Source: Streptomyces avidinii (GTDB lineage: Bacteria > Actinomycetota > Actinomycetes > Streptomycetales > Streptomycetaceae). Taken from it: a stretch of 64,000 bases of DNA. The stretch is taken from assembly GCF_014650695.1 (NCBI RefSeq), contig NZ_BMVL01000018.1, forward strand, positions 1-64,000. Reading direction: 5' to 3'. Shown here one piece after another: positions 27,136 to 35,558 of this stretch. Numbering within the stretch: the stretch's first letter is position 1; every line of letters begins with the position of its first letter. Below the pieces are notes generated by a model, which saw only the letters and a list, made by a program, of their open reading frames with translations, ran no database searches and was not told the origin of the DNA. Made by a program: the position numbers and the translations under genes.

Positions 27136-27688
27136 CGAGCAGGGTGCGGGCCGCGTCCGGGCCCGACAGACGGCAGCGGTGCGGGACTTCGCCCCGGTGG
27201 TGGGCGCTCTGGCCGGCGCGCAGGGTGAGCGGCTCCTCGCCCTCGACCTCCAGGACGATCTCGCCCTCCAGGACGTAGAGGAAGTCCTCGCCGGGGTGCT
27301 CGAACCAGCCGCGCTCGCCCCGGCCGGGCTCGAAGTGGTGCTCGTATGCCTCCATCAAGGTGCTGCGCCCGCCGGGGATGAGCACCTGGGCGACCTGCCC
27401 CGCGGTCTCGTCGACCCGGATGACCTGGGGGTCGCTCTCGTGGGTGACGGCACCGGGCCGGCCGGGCGGCCGCAGGAAGGTGCCCGGGGTGACGTCCAGG
27501 GCCTCGGCTATGCGGTAGATCGAGCTGAGGCTGGGCGTGGCGAGTCCGCGTTCCAGCTGGCTGAGGAAGGGCTGGGAGAGGCCCGATCGGGTGGCGAGCA
27601 CGGCCATGGAGACGCCGCGCTGTTTGCGGCAGCCGCGGATCACCCGTCCGACCTCGATCGCTTCGGGCGTGGGTTCGGGGCGAGACAC
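27119..27688 (-). CDS. XRE-cupin transcriptional regulator
   Basis: The product has 189 residues with a GTG start at 27688. The N-terminal HTH (about 12-68) contains GVSMAVLATRSGLSQPFLSQLERG. The C-terminal cupin (about 115-185) shows EHHFEPGRGERGWFEHPGEDFLYVLEGE split across its beta-barrel and the second motif HHRGEVPHRCRL. Such regulators sense small ligands in the cupin and usually control an adjacent transporter or catabolic operon. It is divergent from the ABC operon, and the spacer carries a perfect dyad, so it is the likely regulator of that operon. Confidence 0.87.
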   Translation of the reverse strand: MSRPEPTPEAIEVGRVIRGCRKQRGVSMAVLATRSGLSQPFLSQLERGLATPSLSSIYRIAEALDVTPGTFLRPPGRPGAVTHESDPQVIRVDETAGQVAQVLIPGGRSTLMEAYEHHFEPGRGERGWFEHPGEDFLYVLEGEIVLEVEGEEPLTLRAGQSAHHRGEVPHRCRLSGPDAARTLLVIANA

Positions 27689-27764
27689 GCAGGTGAACGT
27701 ACCTCATCGTGCATGCGGCGCCGGGGGGCCGCGACAGGTTTCGCACTGCCGCAACACTCCCTTC

Positions 27765-27795
27765 ATAAGCGTAGTCAATTATTGACCTCACTTAT
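27765..27795. promoter_or_regulatory. 31-bp perfectly centred dyad, likely operator of the XRE-cupin regulator
   Basis: The inner arms GTCAAT (27774-27779) and ATTGAC (27781-27786) flank a single T at 27780. The outer arms ATAAG (27765-27769) and CTTAT (27791-27795) are placed symmetrically around the same centre. The site is much more AT-rich than its surroundings and lies between the divergent regulator and ABC permease genes. Confidence 0.7.
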
Positions 27796-27851
27796 CAGCG
27801 CGTCCGGAACGAGCTCCGGAACGAACTCCCGAACGAGCGAGGAGCCGCCCC

Positions 27852-28631
27852 GTGCACGCCACCCCCTCACCCCCCGGCCGGGGCCTCGCCGGACTCGGCC
27901 CGGCCCTGGGCACGGCCGGCGTCGTCCTCGCCCTCTGGTACCTGCTGGCCCACTCCGGCAGCGTGGCCCCGGGACTGCTCCCCACGCCCGGCCGGACCGC
28001 GGCCGCCCTGGCGGACAGCGCCCGCAGCGGCGCCCTGGCCGCCGACCTCGGGGCCAGCCTGAGCCGGGCCGGACAGGGCTTCGCGCTGGGCGCCGTCATC
28101 GGCAGCGCGCTCGGCTTCACCACCGGCTACCTGCCGGTGGTGTCCGCCGCCGTCACCCCGGTGGTGTCCTTCCTGCGGCCGATCCCGGCCATCGCGCTGG
28201 TCCCGCTCGCCACCGCCTGGTTCGGCATCGGCGAGAGCGCCAAGCGGCTGCTCATCGCCTACGCCGTGCTGCTCGCCGTCTGGCTGTACGTCCACGACGG
28301 GGTGTCCCGGGTGCCGGTCTCCCATCTGCGCGCGGCCCGGTCGCTGGGGGCCCCGCTGCGCCGCCGGTTCACCGAGGTACTGCTGCCCGCCGCCGCTCCC
28401 GCCGTGCTCGCGGCGCTGCGCTACGGGGCCTCGGTGGCCCTGCTCGCGCTGGTGGCGGCCGAACTCGGCGGTGCGGACAGCGGGTTGGCGTACCGGCTCC
28501 AGGTGGACGGCCAGTTCCTGCGGGTGGACCGGATGTTCGCGGGGCTGCTCGTACTCGGGCTGCTCGGGGTGACCGTGGACCTGGTCCTGGCCGCCGTGGG
28601 CCGCCGGTTCGTGCACTGGAGCGCGTCATGA
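27852..28631 (+). CDS. ABC transporter permease, nitrate/sulfonate/taurine type
   Basis: This is a 259-residue integral membrane protein with about six transmembrane helices and the binding-protein-dependent transport domain. The EAA-like loop is HLRAARSLGAPLRRRFTEVLLPAAAP split near residues 155-180. The GTG start is preceded by GAGGAG. The reading frame overlaps the ATPase gene by four bases (ATGA), so permease and ATPase are coupled. It would form the membrane channel for an oxyanion such as a sulfonate; the exact substrate cannot be read from sequence. Confidence 0.88.
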   Translation: MHATPSPPGRGLAGLGPALGTAGVVLALWYLLAHSGSVAPGLLPTPGRTAAALADSARSGALAADLGASLSRAGQGFALGAVIGSALGFTTGYLPVVSAAVTPVVSFLRPIPAIALVPLATAWFGIGESAKRLLIAYAVLLAVWLYVHDGVSRVPVSHLRAARSLGAPLRRRFTEVLLPAAAPAVLAALRYGASVALLALVAAELGGADSGLAYRLQVDGQFLRVDRMFAGLLVLGLLGVTVDLVLAAVGRRFVHWSAS

Positions 28632-29347
28632 GCCTGGGGGTACGACTGGAGGCGCTGTCGGCGGGGTACGGGAGCGCCGCCCCGGTGCTGGAGCTCACCG
28701 ACCTGGAGTTCCCGCCGGGCTCCTTCACGGCGCTGCTCGGGCCCAGCGGGTGCGGCAAGTCCACGGTCCTGGGCCTGGTGGCGGGATTCGTCCGGCCCAC
28801 CGCGGGACGGGTGACGGCGGGGTCCGAGCCGGTGCGCGGGCCCGGCCCGGAGCGGGGTGTCGTCTTCCAGCACTATGCGCTGTTCCCGTGGCGCACGGCC
28901 CGCGGCAACGTCGAGTTCGCCCTCAAGCGGCTCGGCCTGCCGCGTGCCGAGCGCCGCAGGCGCGCCCTCGCGGCGCTGGCCGAGGTGGGGCTCGCGGAGG
29001 GCGCGCAGAAGTACCCCGCCCAGCTCTCGGGCGGGATGCAGCAGCGGGTGGCGCTGGCCCGGGCGCTCGCCGCCGAACCCGAAGTGCTCTTGATGGACGA
29101 GCCGTTCGGGGCGCTGGACGCATTGACCCGGACCCGGATGCAGAGCCTGCTGCGGGAGCTGTGGCAGCGCCGCGGCACCACCGTCCTGTTCGTCACGCAC
29201 GACATCGACGAGGCGCTGGCGCTGGCCGGACGCGTGATCGTCCTCGGCGGGAGCCCCGGGCGGGTGCTCGCCGACCACGCGGTGCCCGCCGGACCGCCCG
29301 ATCCCGACCTGCGGGCCCTGATCGCACGCCACCTCGGTTCCGAATGA
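28628..29347 (+). CDS. ABC transporter ATPase, nitrate/sulfonate/taurine type
   Basis: The product has 239 residues. Walker A is GPSGCGKST near 38, the Q-loop VFQHYALFPW near 80, the signature LSGGMQQRVALARAL near 134, Walker B VLLMDEPFGALD near 155 and the H-loop FVTHDIDEALALA near 187. These are typical of the SsuB/TauB/NrtD group. It powers the adjacent permease from the cytosolic face. It overlaps the permease gene by ATGA. Confidence 0.92.
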   Translation: MSLGVRLEALSAGYGSAAPVLELTDLEFPPGSFTALLGPSGCGKSTVLGLVAGFVRPTAGRVTAGSEPVRGPGPERGVVFQHYALFPWRTARGNVEFALKRLGLPRAERRRRALAALAEVGLAEGAQKYPAQLSGGMQQRVALARALAAEPEVLLMDEPFGALDALTRTRMQSLLRELWQRRGTTVLFVTHDIDEALALAGRVIVLGGSPGRVLADHAVPAGPPDPDLRALIARHLGSE

Positions 29348-29406
29348 ACCACGCCCCACGACCACGCCCCACGACCACGCCCCTGTCCAGGAAAGGACCG
29401 TTCACC

Positions 29407-30405
29407 TTGCTCAGATCCCGTGCGGTGGCCGCCGTACTGCTCGCCGCCCTGCTCACCCCGCTCGCCACGGCCTGCGCCGGCTCCCCGTCCGGTACGGCCA
29501 CCGGCGGCCGCCCGGCCGTCACCCTCGCCGCGAGCGACTTCCTCGGTGGCGCCCCCGTCCACGTGGCCGAGGAGGGCGGCCTCTGGTCCACCGAGGGCGT
29601 CCGGGCCACCGTCACGACGCAACCCACCGGACGGGACGCCCTGAACGCCGTTCTCGGCGGCCAGGCCCAGCTGGGCGTTGTCGGCGATCTGCCCGCCGTG
29701 ACGGCCGCGTTGGGCGGGCGCGAGCTGCGGGTCGTCGCCGACCTGTCCCGGTTCTCCGACTGGCGGCTGCTCACCCGGACCGACCGGCGGATCACCGGCT
29801 TCGCCGCGCTGAAGGGCCGCAGGGTCGGGGTCCCGCAGGGGACGAACGTGGAGTACGCCCTGTCGCGCATGCTCGCGTCGGTGCAGCTGACGGCGGCGGA
29901 CGTGACGGTGGTCAACCTCGCCCCGAACCAGGTCACTTCGGCCCTGGCCCGCGGGGACATCGACGCCGGGGTCACCTTCCCCAGCTTCTACGACGCCGCG
30001 CGCACCGCCCTCGGCGGCTCCTACGCCGAGCTGCCCTTCACCGGCTACACGGCCAGGACCCTCCTCGTCGCCGGACCCTCCGCGACCGAGGAGAGCACCA
30101 CCGCGGTAATGCGCACGCTGCTGCGCGCCCAGCGCGAGCTCGGCTCCGACCCGGCCCGTGCGCGCAAGGCCGTACTGACCCAGTCCAAGGGCGCGCTCCA
30201 AGCCGCCTACGTCGACGCCTACCAGCCGCGCTACACGTACGGCGCCACCCTCTCCCCCGAGCTGCTGGCGCAGTTGGAGGAGGAGGCGGCCTGGGCGAAG
30301 GCCGCCCAGAACCTGCCGGGCGCCGCCGACCGCGCCGCGCTGCTGGGGTACCTGAACCGCGGACCCCTGGCGGCGGCCGACCCGGCCGCCGTCACCGTCC
30401 GCTGA
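29407..30405 (+). CDS. ABC transporter substrate-binding lipoprotein (SsuA/TauA/NrtA-like)
   Basis: The product has 332 residues from a TTG start at 29407, nine bases after GAAAGGA. An in-frame ATG at 29344 overlaps the ATPase stop but would put a charged 21-residue extension ahead of the signal. The lipobox LATAC puts the lipidated Cys at about residue 23. The NMT1/SsuA-like periplasmic-binding fold follows (LKGRRVGVPQGTNVEYALS; NQVTSALARGDIDAGV). It captures the substrate at the cell surface for the permease. Confidence 0.87.
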   Translation: MLRSRAVAAVLLAALLTPLATACAGSPSGTATGGRPAVTLAASDFLGGAPVHVAEEGGLWSTEGVRATVTTQPTGRDALNAVLGGQAQLGVVGDLPAVTAALGGRELRVVADLSRFSDWRLLTRTDRRITGFAALKGRRVGVPQGTNVEYALSRMLASVQLTAADVTVVNLAPNQVTSALARGDIDAGVTFPSFYDAARTALGGSYAELPFTGYTARTLLVAGPSATEESTTAVMRTLLRAQRELGSDPARARKAVLTQSKGALQAAYVDAYQPRYTYGATLSPELLAQLEEEAAWAKAAQNLPGAADRAALLGYLNRGPLAAADPAAVTVR

Positions 30406-30480
30406 GACACGCCGACCCCTTTGCGCCCCGCCCGCCCCACCGCCACCGCCACCGCCACTCCAATTCCCCAGGAGATCTTC

Positions 30481-31590
30481 ATGACCGTCGACCAGAACAC
30501 CCTGCGCCGCCGCGGCGTCGGCCTGATCGCCCACGACCCCGAGCGCAGCCACGGCGGCCTGACCCTCTACACGCCGATCACCAGCGCCGGTGAGATCCAC
30601 CTCGTCGACATCGAGGGCCGGCCGGTGCACACCTGGAACTCGCCCCACCCGCCCGGCCGTCAGGCCCAGCTCCTACCGGGCGGCAACCTCTTCTACGCGG
30701 CCAAGGACACCACCGGCCCGACCCTCTTCCCCATCTGGGACGTCTACCACGGCGGCATCTTCCAGGAGCTGGCCCCCGACTCCACGGTGCTCCGCGAGGT
30801 CCGGCACCCCTTCCACCACCACGACGCCTCGGTCCTGCGCAACGGCAACCTGCTCATCGGGGCGGTCGAGCCGCTGGCCCCGGCCGACGCCGCCCGGATC
30901 CGGGGCGGCATCCCCGGATCCGAGGCGCCCGGCGGGGTGATCTACGGGGACGTGGTGTACGAGCTGACCTGGGACGGGGAGATCGTGTGGCGCTGGGCCG
31001 CCATCGAGCACCTCGACCCGGAGGAGGTGCCGCTGAACCGGCACTTCGCCCGCAATCACTGGCCGATGGCCAACACCGTCAACGAGAGCGCCGACGGCTC
31101 GATCGTGGTGGGCTTCCGCAGCGCGTCCACCACCGTGTCGGTCGACCGCGCCGACGGGTCCGTGCGGTGGCGCATCGGCCCGGACGTGCTGGCCCAGCAG
31201 CACCACCCGCACGAACTGCCCGGCGGCACCCTGCTGGTCTTCGACAACGGCACCTACCGCGACACCACCTCGGTGCCGTACTCGCGGGTGCTGGAGCTCG
31301 ACCCGCACACCGGCGAGGAGGTGTGGTCGTACAAGGACAACCCGCCGCAGAACTTCTTCAGCCCGTACATGTCCAGCGCGCAGCGTCTGCCGGGCGGGAA
31401 CACCTTCGTGGCGGAAGGATCCTTCGGCCGGCTCTTCGAGGTCACTCCGGAGGGGGACGTCGTGTGGGAGTTCGTGGTGCCGCAGTTCCGGTCCTTCGGT
31501 GAGGGCGTGGGCCTGGAGTCGTCGGCGGGCGCCCAGAACTCGGTCTTCCGCGCCTACCGGTACGCCGCCGCGGAGATCCCCTGGCTCTGA
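30481..31590 (+). CDS. Arylsulfotransferase (ASST)-like beta-propeller protein
   Basis: The product has 369 residues from the ATG at 30481, with AGGAG about seven bases ahead. Repeated propeller strands of the ASST type include GRQAQLLPGGNLFYAAKD, HHDASVLRNGNLLIG, VYELTWDGEIVWRW and QQHHPHELPGGTLLVFDNG. Histidines within them could match the catalytic and substrate-binding histidines of bacterial arylsulfate sulfotransferases. No signal peptide is visible, so it may be cytosolic, unlike periplasmic E. coli AssT. Its place 75 bp after a sulfonate-type ABC operon suggests a sulfur-scavenging role. This is inference. Confidence 0.75.
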   Translation: MTVDQNTLRRRGVGLIAHDPERSHGGLTLYTPITSAGEIHLVDIEGRPVHTWNSPHPPGRQAQLLPGGNLFYAAKDTTGPTLFPIWDVYHGGIFQELAPDSTVLREVRHPFHHHDASVLRNGNLLIGAVEPLAPADAARIRGGIPGSEAPGGVIYGDVVYELTWDGEIVWRWAAIEHLDPEEVPLNRHFARNHWPMANTVNESADGSIVVGFRSASTTVSVDRADGSVRWRIGPDVLAQQHHPHELPGGTLLVFDNGTYRDTTSVPYSRVLELDPHTGEEVWSYKDNPPQNFFSPYMSSAQRLPGGNTFVAEGSFGRLFEVTPEGDVVWEFVVPQFRSFGEGVGLESSAGAQNSVFRAYRYAAAEIPWL

Positions 31591-31622
31591 CGGACGCGAG
31601 TTGACGAAGTAACCGACAGGAC

Positions 31623-31641
31623 TCGGCCATTCTTTGGCCGA
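31623..31641 (+). terminator. Small hairpin after the ASST-like gene
   Basis: TCGGCCA (31623-31629) and TGGCCGA (31635-31641) form a 7-bp stem with a five-base loop, followed by an AT-rich run. It could end the ABC/ASST transcript before the streptavidin promoter. Confidence 0.55.
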
Positions 31642-31900
31642 AATTCCTTTGCAGAAAATGTTGTTGAGAACCCTCCGATGGCTAGTACGATTTACACCGA
31701 ACATGTGCCCTTGGCAACCATCGACCCGGACCTCGACCATCCAGTTCTGCCGCCAAAGACACATGCCGCACTGCTGTTTGTTCACCGACACCGTCAGGTG
31801 CACGGCCGAGGTCACAAACCTTGACGGGCGGGATACGGACGGCGCACGCCACAGCGCGCCCTCCGTCCCCCGCCGGGCAACAACTAGGGGAGTATTTTTC
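31642..31900 (+). promoter_or_regulatory. Streptavidin upstream region and candidate promoter
   Basis: Between the ASST stop (31590) and streptavidin lie 310 bases without a supported gene. The stretch is less GC-rich than its flanks. A plausible promoter is TTGTTG (31661-31666) with TAGTAC (31683-31688) at a 16-base spacing. An AGGGGAG ribosome site occurs at 31886-31892. The streptavidin frame stays open through most of the region, but codon usage there is unlike a Streptomyces gene, so I treat it as a leader. Confidence 0.45.
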
Positions 31901-32461
31901 GTGTCTCACATGCGCAAGATCGTCGTTGCAGCCATCGCCGTTTCCCTGACCACGGTCTCGATTACGGCCAGCGCTTCGGCAGACCCCTCCAAGGACTCGA
32001 AGGCCCAGGTCTCGGCCGCCGAGGCCGGCATCACCGGCACCTGGTACAACCAGCTCGGCTCGACCTTCATCGTGACCGCGGGCGCCGACGGCGCCCTGAC
32101 CGGAACCTACGAGTCGGCCGTCGGCAACGCCGAGAGCCGCTACGTCCTGACCGGTCGTTACGACAGCGCCCCGGCCACCGACGGCAGCGGCACCGCCCTC
32201 GGTTGGACGGTGGCCTGGAAGAATAACTACCGCAACGCCCACTCCGCGACCACGTGGAGCGGCCAGTACGTCGGCGGCGCCGAGGCGAGGATCAACACCC
32301 AGTGGCTGCTGACCTCCGGCACCACCGAGGCCAACGCCTGGAAGTCCACGCTGGTCGGCCACGACACCTTCACCAAGGTGAAGCCGTCCGCCGCCTCCAT
32401 CGACGCGGCGAAGAAGGCCGGCGTCAACAACGGCAACCCGCTCGACGCCGTTCAGCAGTAG
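31901..32461 (+). CDS. Streptavidin precursor (secreted biotin-binding protein)
   Basis: The precursor is 183 residues from the ATG at 31910, starting [19 protein letters not shown] 24-residue signal peptide (ending SASA) is followed by 159 mature residues starting [16 protein letters not shown]. All biotin-contact residues are present in mature numbering: Asn23, Ser27, Tyr43, Ser45, Trp79, Ser88, Thr90, Trp92, Trp108, Trp120, Asp128, plus the RYD loop at 59-61. It forms a tetramer that removes free biotin outside the cell. The AGGGGAG site sits eight bases before an in-frame GTG at 31901 and 17 before the ATG. The real start may therefore be the GTG, adding Met-Ser-His; I annotate from it. 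The sequence matches S. avidinii streptavidin as I recall it. Confidence 0.97.
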
Positions 32462-32464
32462 TCG

Positions 32465-32540
32465 CGTCCCGGCACCGGCGGGTGCCGGGACGTCGGCCCG
32501 CACGCGTGCGGGCCGTCCGGAGGCGCGCCTTCGGACGGCC
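32465..32540 (+). terminator. Compound terminator (three stacked hairpins) after streptavidin
   Basis: Stem 1 pairs CGTCCCGGCACC (32465-32476) with 32481-32492 around a 4-base loop. Stem 2 is a 20-bp GC palindrome at 32495-32514. Stem 3 pairs GGCCGTCCG (32511-32519) with 32532-32540 and overlaps stem 2, so the two are alternatives. The array should insulate the P450 gene from streptavidin transcription. A copy of ATACCGGTCGGGG lies on the minus strand at 32601-32613 ahead of the P450. Confidence 0.8.
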
Positions 32541-32664
32541 CGCCGTCCGCGGCCCCGCCCCGGGCGGCGTCCGCGCGGGACGCGGCTCACACAGGTGCTT
32601 CCCCGACCGGTATTCAGCGCGATCACCAGGGCTTGATACTTGAACGGGGGAAGGTGGAATTGAC

Positions 32665-33915
32665 GTGATGTTGGCAATGCCCGTTGACAGTGTGGATCTG
32701 TTCGATCAGGGATACGCGCTCGACCCGTATCCGGCGATGGCGGCACTCCGGGAAAGCGAACCCGTGAAGTTCGACGAGAACACGGGACTTTGGCTGATCA
32801 GCCGATACGAAGACGTGCGGTCCATTCTGCTCGATCCGGAGAATTTCCTTCCGGACAATGCGATCGACGCGATCGGACGATTCTCGGTACAGACGCTGCG
32901 TGTCCTCGCGAGAGTCAAGTTCGACCTCCCGCAAACGCTTGCAAACAACGGCGCGGACAGCCACGCCGGCTATCGGCGCATCATGACCAAGCTGCTCAAC
33001 GTCCAGGCCGTGAGCGCCTCGGTACCGATGGTCGAGAAGGTCGTGGCGGAGGCGCTCGACGACGTCGAGCGGCGGCTCGCCGCCGACGGCGCGTGCGATC
33101 TGGCGACGACCATCGCGCGGGACGTCCCCTTCCGGGTGATGCTGCGGCTGCTCGGTCTGGAATCGGCCATCGACGTGGACATCGACACCCTGGCCCGCTG
33201 GAGCGACGCCTCCCTGGAACTGTTCTGGGGGCGGCCGCGGGGCGAGCGGGAGGTGGCGCTGGCCCGCGAGGCCGCCGCGTTCTACTCCTGGCTCACCGAC
33301 CTGGTCTCGCAGCCGGCACCCGAGGCGGGCACGCTGCTCGGCGCGCTCGGCGCGCACCGGCTGCCGGACGGGGAGCCGCTGGGCGTGACCCAGAAGGCGG
33401 CGGTGGTCTACTTCATGATCATCGCGGGTCAGATGACGACCACCCAGATGCTGAGCACCATGTACCGCAGGGCACTGCGGGAGCCCGGTCTGTGGCAGCG
33501 GTTCGCCGCCGAACCGGCGACCGTGGCGCCCTGGACCGAGGAGGTGCTGCGGCGGGATCCGCCGATCACCACCTGGCGCCGGGTCACCGGCCGACCGATG
33601 ACCCTGTCCGGCGTGGAGCTCCCGGCGGGTGCGCCGCTGCTGCTGATGCTGTCGTCCACCGGCTCGGACACCGAGGTCTTCGAGAATCCCGAACAGCTCT
33701 GCCCGTACCGGTCCAACGTGCGCAAGCACCTGTCCTTCGGCATCGGGCGGCACCGCTGCTCCGGGGCCGAACTGGCCCGGATGGAGGCGGATGTGGTGAT
33801 GCGGATGACGGCCGCCCGTCTGCCGGACCTGCGGCTCTCGGACGGGACCTCGCCGCGGATGCTGGCCCTGCTCTCGTTCCGCGCCCCGCTGCAGGTGCTG
33901 GTGGAGCGCGGCTGA
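32665..33915 (+). CDS. Cytochrome P450 (bacterial class I type)
   Basis: The product has 416 residues. The I-helix oxygen-binding motif is IIAGQMTTTQML near 255, the K-helix ExxR is EEVLRRD near 293, and the haem loop FGIGRHRCSGAELARME near 357 supplies the Cys ligand. No membrane anchor is present, as expected for soluble Streptomyces P450s fed by ferredoxin; no redox partner gene is nearby. AAGGTGG is seven bases ahead of the GTG at 32665, and an ATG follows immediately. It lies next to streptavidin and converges on the ligase gene. Its substrate could be a fatty acyl chain (BioI-like) or a peptide or acyl part of stravidin; the sequence does not decide. Confidence 0.88.
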   Translation: MMLAMPVDSVDLFDQGYALDPYPAMAALRESEPVKFDENTGLWLISRYEDVRSILLDPENFLPDNAIDAIGRFSVQTLRVLARVKFDLPQTLANNGADSHAGYRRIMTKLLNVQAVSASVPMVEKVVAEALDDVERRLAADGACDLATTIARDVPFRVMLRLLGLESAIDVDIDTLARWSDASLELFWGRPRGEREVALAREAAAFYSWLTDLVSQPAPEAGTLLGALGAHRLPDGEPLGVTQKAAVVYFMIIAGQMTTTQMLSTMYRRALREPGLWQRFAAEPATVAPWTEEVLRRDPPITTWRRVTGRPMTLSGVELPAGAPLLLMLSSTGSDTEVFENPEQLCPYRSNVRKHLSFGIGRHRCSGAELARMEADVVMRMTAARLPDLRLSDGTSPRMLALLSFRAPLQVLVERG

Positions 33916-33961
33916 CCGGCCGTACGGGGCCGGCCGCCGCGGCGGCGGACCGGGTGCGCCT

Positions 33962-35506
33962 TCACAGCACCTCCCGCATGCCGTGGCGGCCGTCCAGCAG
34001 GAGGCTCCGTACCCGCCCGTGGTCGATCTTCCCGCTGGAGGTGTGGGGCAGCTCGTCGGCCTCGAAGAGCCGCCGGGGGCACTTCTGCCGCGACACGTGG
34101 GCCGAGGCCCGCTCGCGTACCTCCCCGAGGCCCAGACGGGCCCCGGGCCGCCATCTGACCACGGCGCACACCAGGTCGCCCCAGTGCTCGTCGGGCAGCC
34201 CGACGACGGCGGCCTCGGCGATCTCCTCCAGCCGGAGCAGGGCGGCGGTGACCTCCTCCGGGTACACGTTGAGCCCGCCGCTGATCAGCATCCCCTGCTT
34301 CCTGCCGACGAGGTGCAGATAGCCGCGCTCGTCGACGCGCCCGATGTCCCCGACGGTGAACCAGCCCTCGCCGTCGGGTGCTTCGACGTGGTCGGTGGAC
34401 AGGTAGCGGGTGAAGAGCATGTCGCTGCGCACGTGGACCTGGCCGGGCTCGTTCACGCCGACCTCCTCGCCCGAGGGCGAGCGCAGCGAGAGCTCCACGC
34501 CGGCCACCGGCCTCCCGACCGACTCCCGCGGACCCTCGTCGTCGCCGTGGAGCACGGATACGAGGCTGAGTTCCGTCGAGCCGTAGAACTCCACGGCATC
34601 GGCGTTCGGGAAGAGGTCCGCGGCGGTCGCACGGCTGGCCGGTGACCATTTCGCGCCGACCGACAGCAGCGAGCGCACTCCGGGGAAGCGGCGTCCCGGC
34701 TGCCGGCGCGCGTGTTCGAGCAGTGCCTGGAACATGGTCGGCACGAGGTAGAGCCGGGTGACTCCGTCCCGCTCGACGTGGTCGAGTGCGCGTCCCGCGT
34801 CGAAGGCGGGCATGAGGCGGACGGTCGCGCCGGCGTTCAGCCCGTGCACCAGCCCGAAGAGGAAGTGCGAGTGCGCGAGCGAGCCGGGCAGCAGCACCGT
34901 GTCGCCGGTGCCGATGCCGAACTCGGCGGTGTAGCGGTCGAAGGTGCGCAGCCAGGAGCGGTGCGAGCGGACGACCCCCTTGGGCCGGCCGGTGCTCCCC
35001 GAGGTGAAGCCGACGTAGAAGGGCGCGCCGTGCGGCACCTCGGCGAAACCCTCAAGACGGTCGGGTTCCTGACGCTGCTCCTGGTACGGGCGCAGCCACG
35101 CTTCGAGGCCGCCTTCCGCCACCTGCACGAGGGCGGCCGGGGGCAGGAGCCGCGCGAGCGGCCCTTCGGCGCTCTCGCAGAACAGCCGGGCGGGAGGTGC
35201 ATCGGAAAGGACCGCGGCCAGTTCGGCGGCGCTCCACGCGGGGTCGAGGACCATCACCGGGATGCCGGCGACGGCGGCTCCCAGGAAGATCCGCGGGAAC
35301 TCCTCGCGGTTGCCCAGGAGTACGGCGACGCGTATCCCGGGGCCGGGAGCGGGGCCGAACTCGGCGCGCAGGGCCCGGGCGACGGCGAGCGCGCCGCGCC
35401 GCAGCGCGTCGTAGCTCCACCGCCGCCCGGCTGCGTCACCGATGGCGAGGGCGGCCCGGTCGGGTGACTGCGTGGCGTTCGAGAGGAACCCACCGGCGAT
35501 CGTCAT
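33962..35506 (-). CDS. Acyl-CoA/AMP ligase (ANL superfamily) in the BioF-KS-ACP cassette
   Basis: The product has 514 residues from the ATG at 35506, six bases after GGGAG. ANL motifs are YVGFTSGSTGRPKGVVRSHRS split near 170-190 (A3), VEFYGSTELS near 310 (A5), WFTVGDIGRVDERGYLHLVGR near 390 (A7/A8) and HTSSGKIDH near 495 with the catalytic Lys. It activates a carboxylate as acyl-AMP and transfers it to CoA or an ACP. It is the last gene of an apparent ACP-KS-BioF-ligase operon, 52 bp after the BioF-like gene. It may load the starter acid. The substrate is not evident. Confidence 0.87.
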   Translation of the reverse strand: MTIAGGFLSNATQSPDRAALAIGDAAGRRWSYDALRRGALAVARALRAEFGPAPGPGIRVAVLLGNREEFPRIFLGAAVAGIPVMVLDPAWSAAELAAVLSDAPPARLFCESAEGPLARLLPPAALVQVAEGGLEAWLRPYQEQRQEPDRLEGFAEVPHGAPFYVGFTSGSTGRPKGVVRSHRSWLRTFDRYTAEFGIGTGDTVLLPGSLAHSHFLFGLVHGLNAGATVRLMPAFDAGRALDHVERDGVTRLYLVPTMFQALLEHARRQPGRRFPGVRSLLSVGAKWSPASRATAADLFPNADAVEFYGSTELSLVSVLHGDDEGPRESVGRPVAGVELSLRSPSGEEVGVNEPGQVHVRSDMLFTRYLSTDHVEAPDGEGWFTVGDIGRVDERGYLHLVGRKQGMLISGGLNVYPEEVTAALLRLEEIAEAAVVGLPDEHWGDLVCAVVRWRPGARLGLGEVRERASAHVSRQKCPRRLFEADELPHTSSGKIDHGRVRSLLLDGRHGMREVL

Positions 35507-35558
35507 GACGGTCTCCCTCACTCGGCCCGGGCCGTTCGCGCGTCTCCGGGCAACTGCC

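Noticed and set aside
31634-31900. Open frame extending 89 codons upstream of streptavidin in the same frame
   Set aside because: It lacks a ribosome site, has atypical codon use with many Cys and Arg, and would bury the signal peptide inside the protein. It is best read as a leader region.
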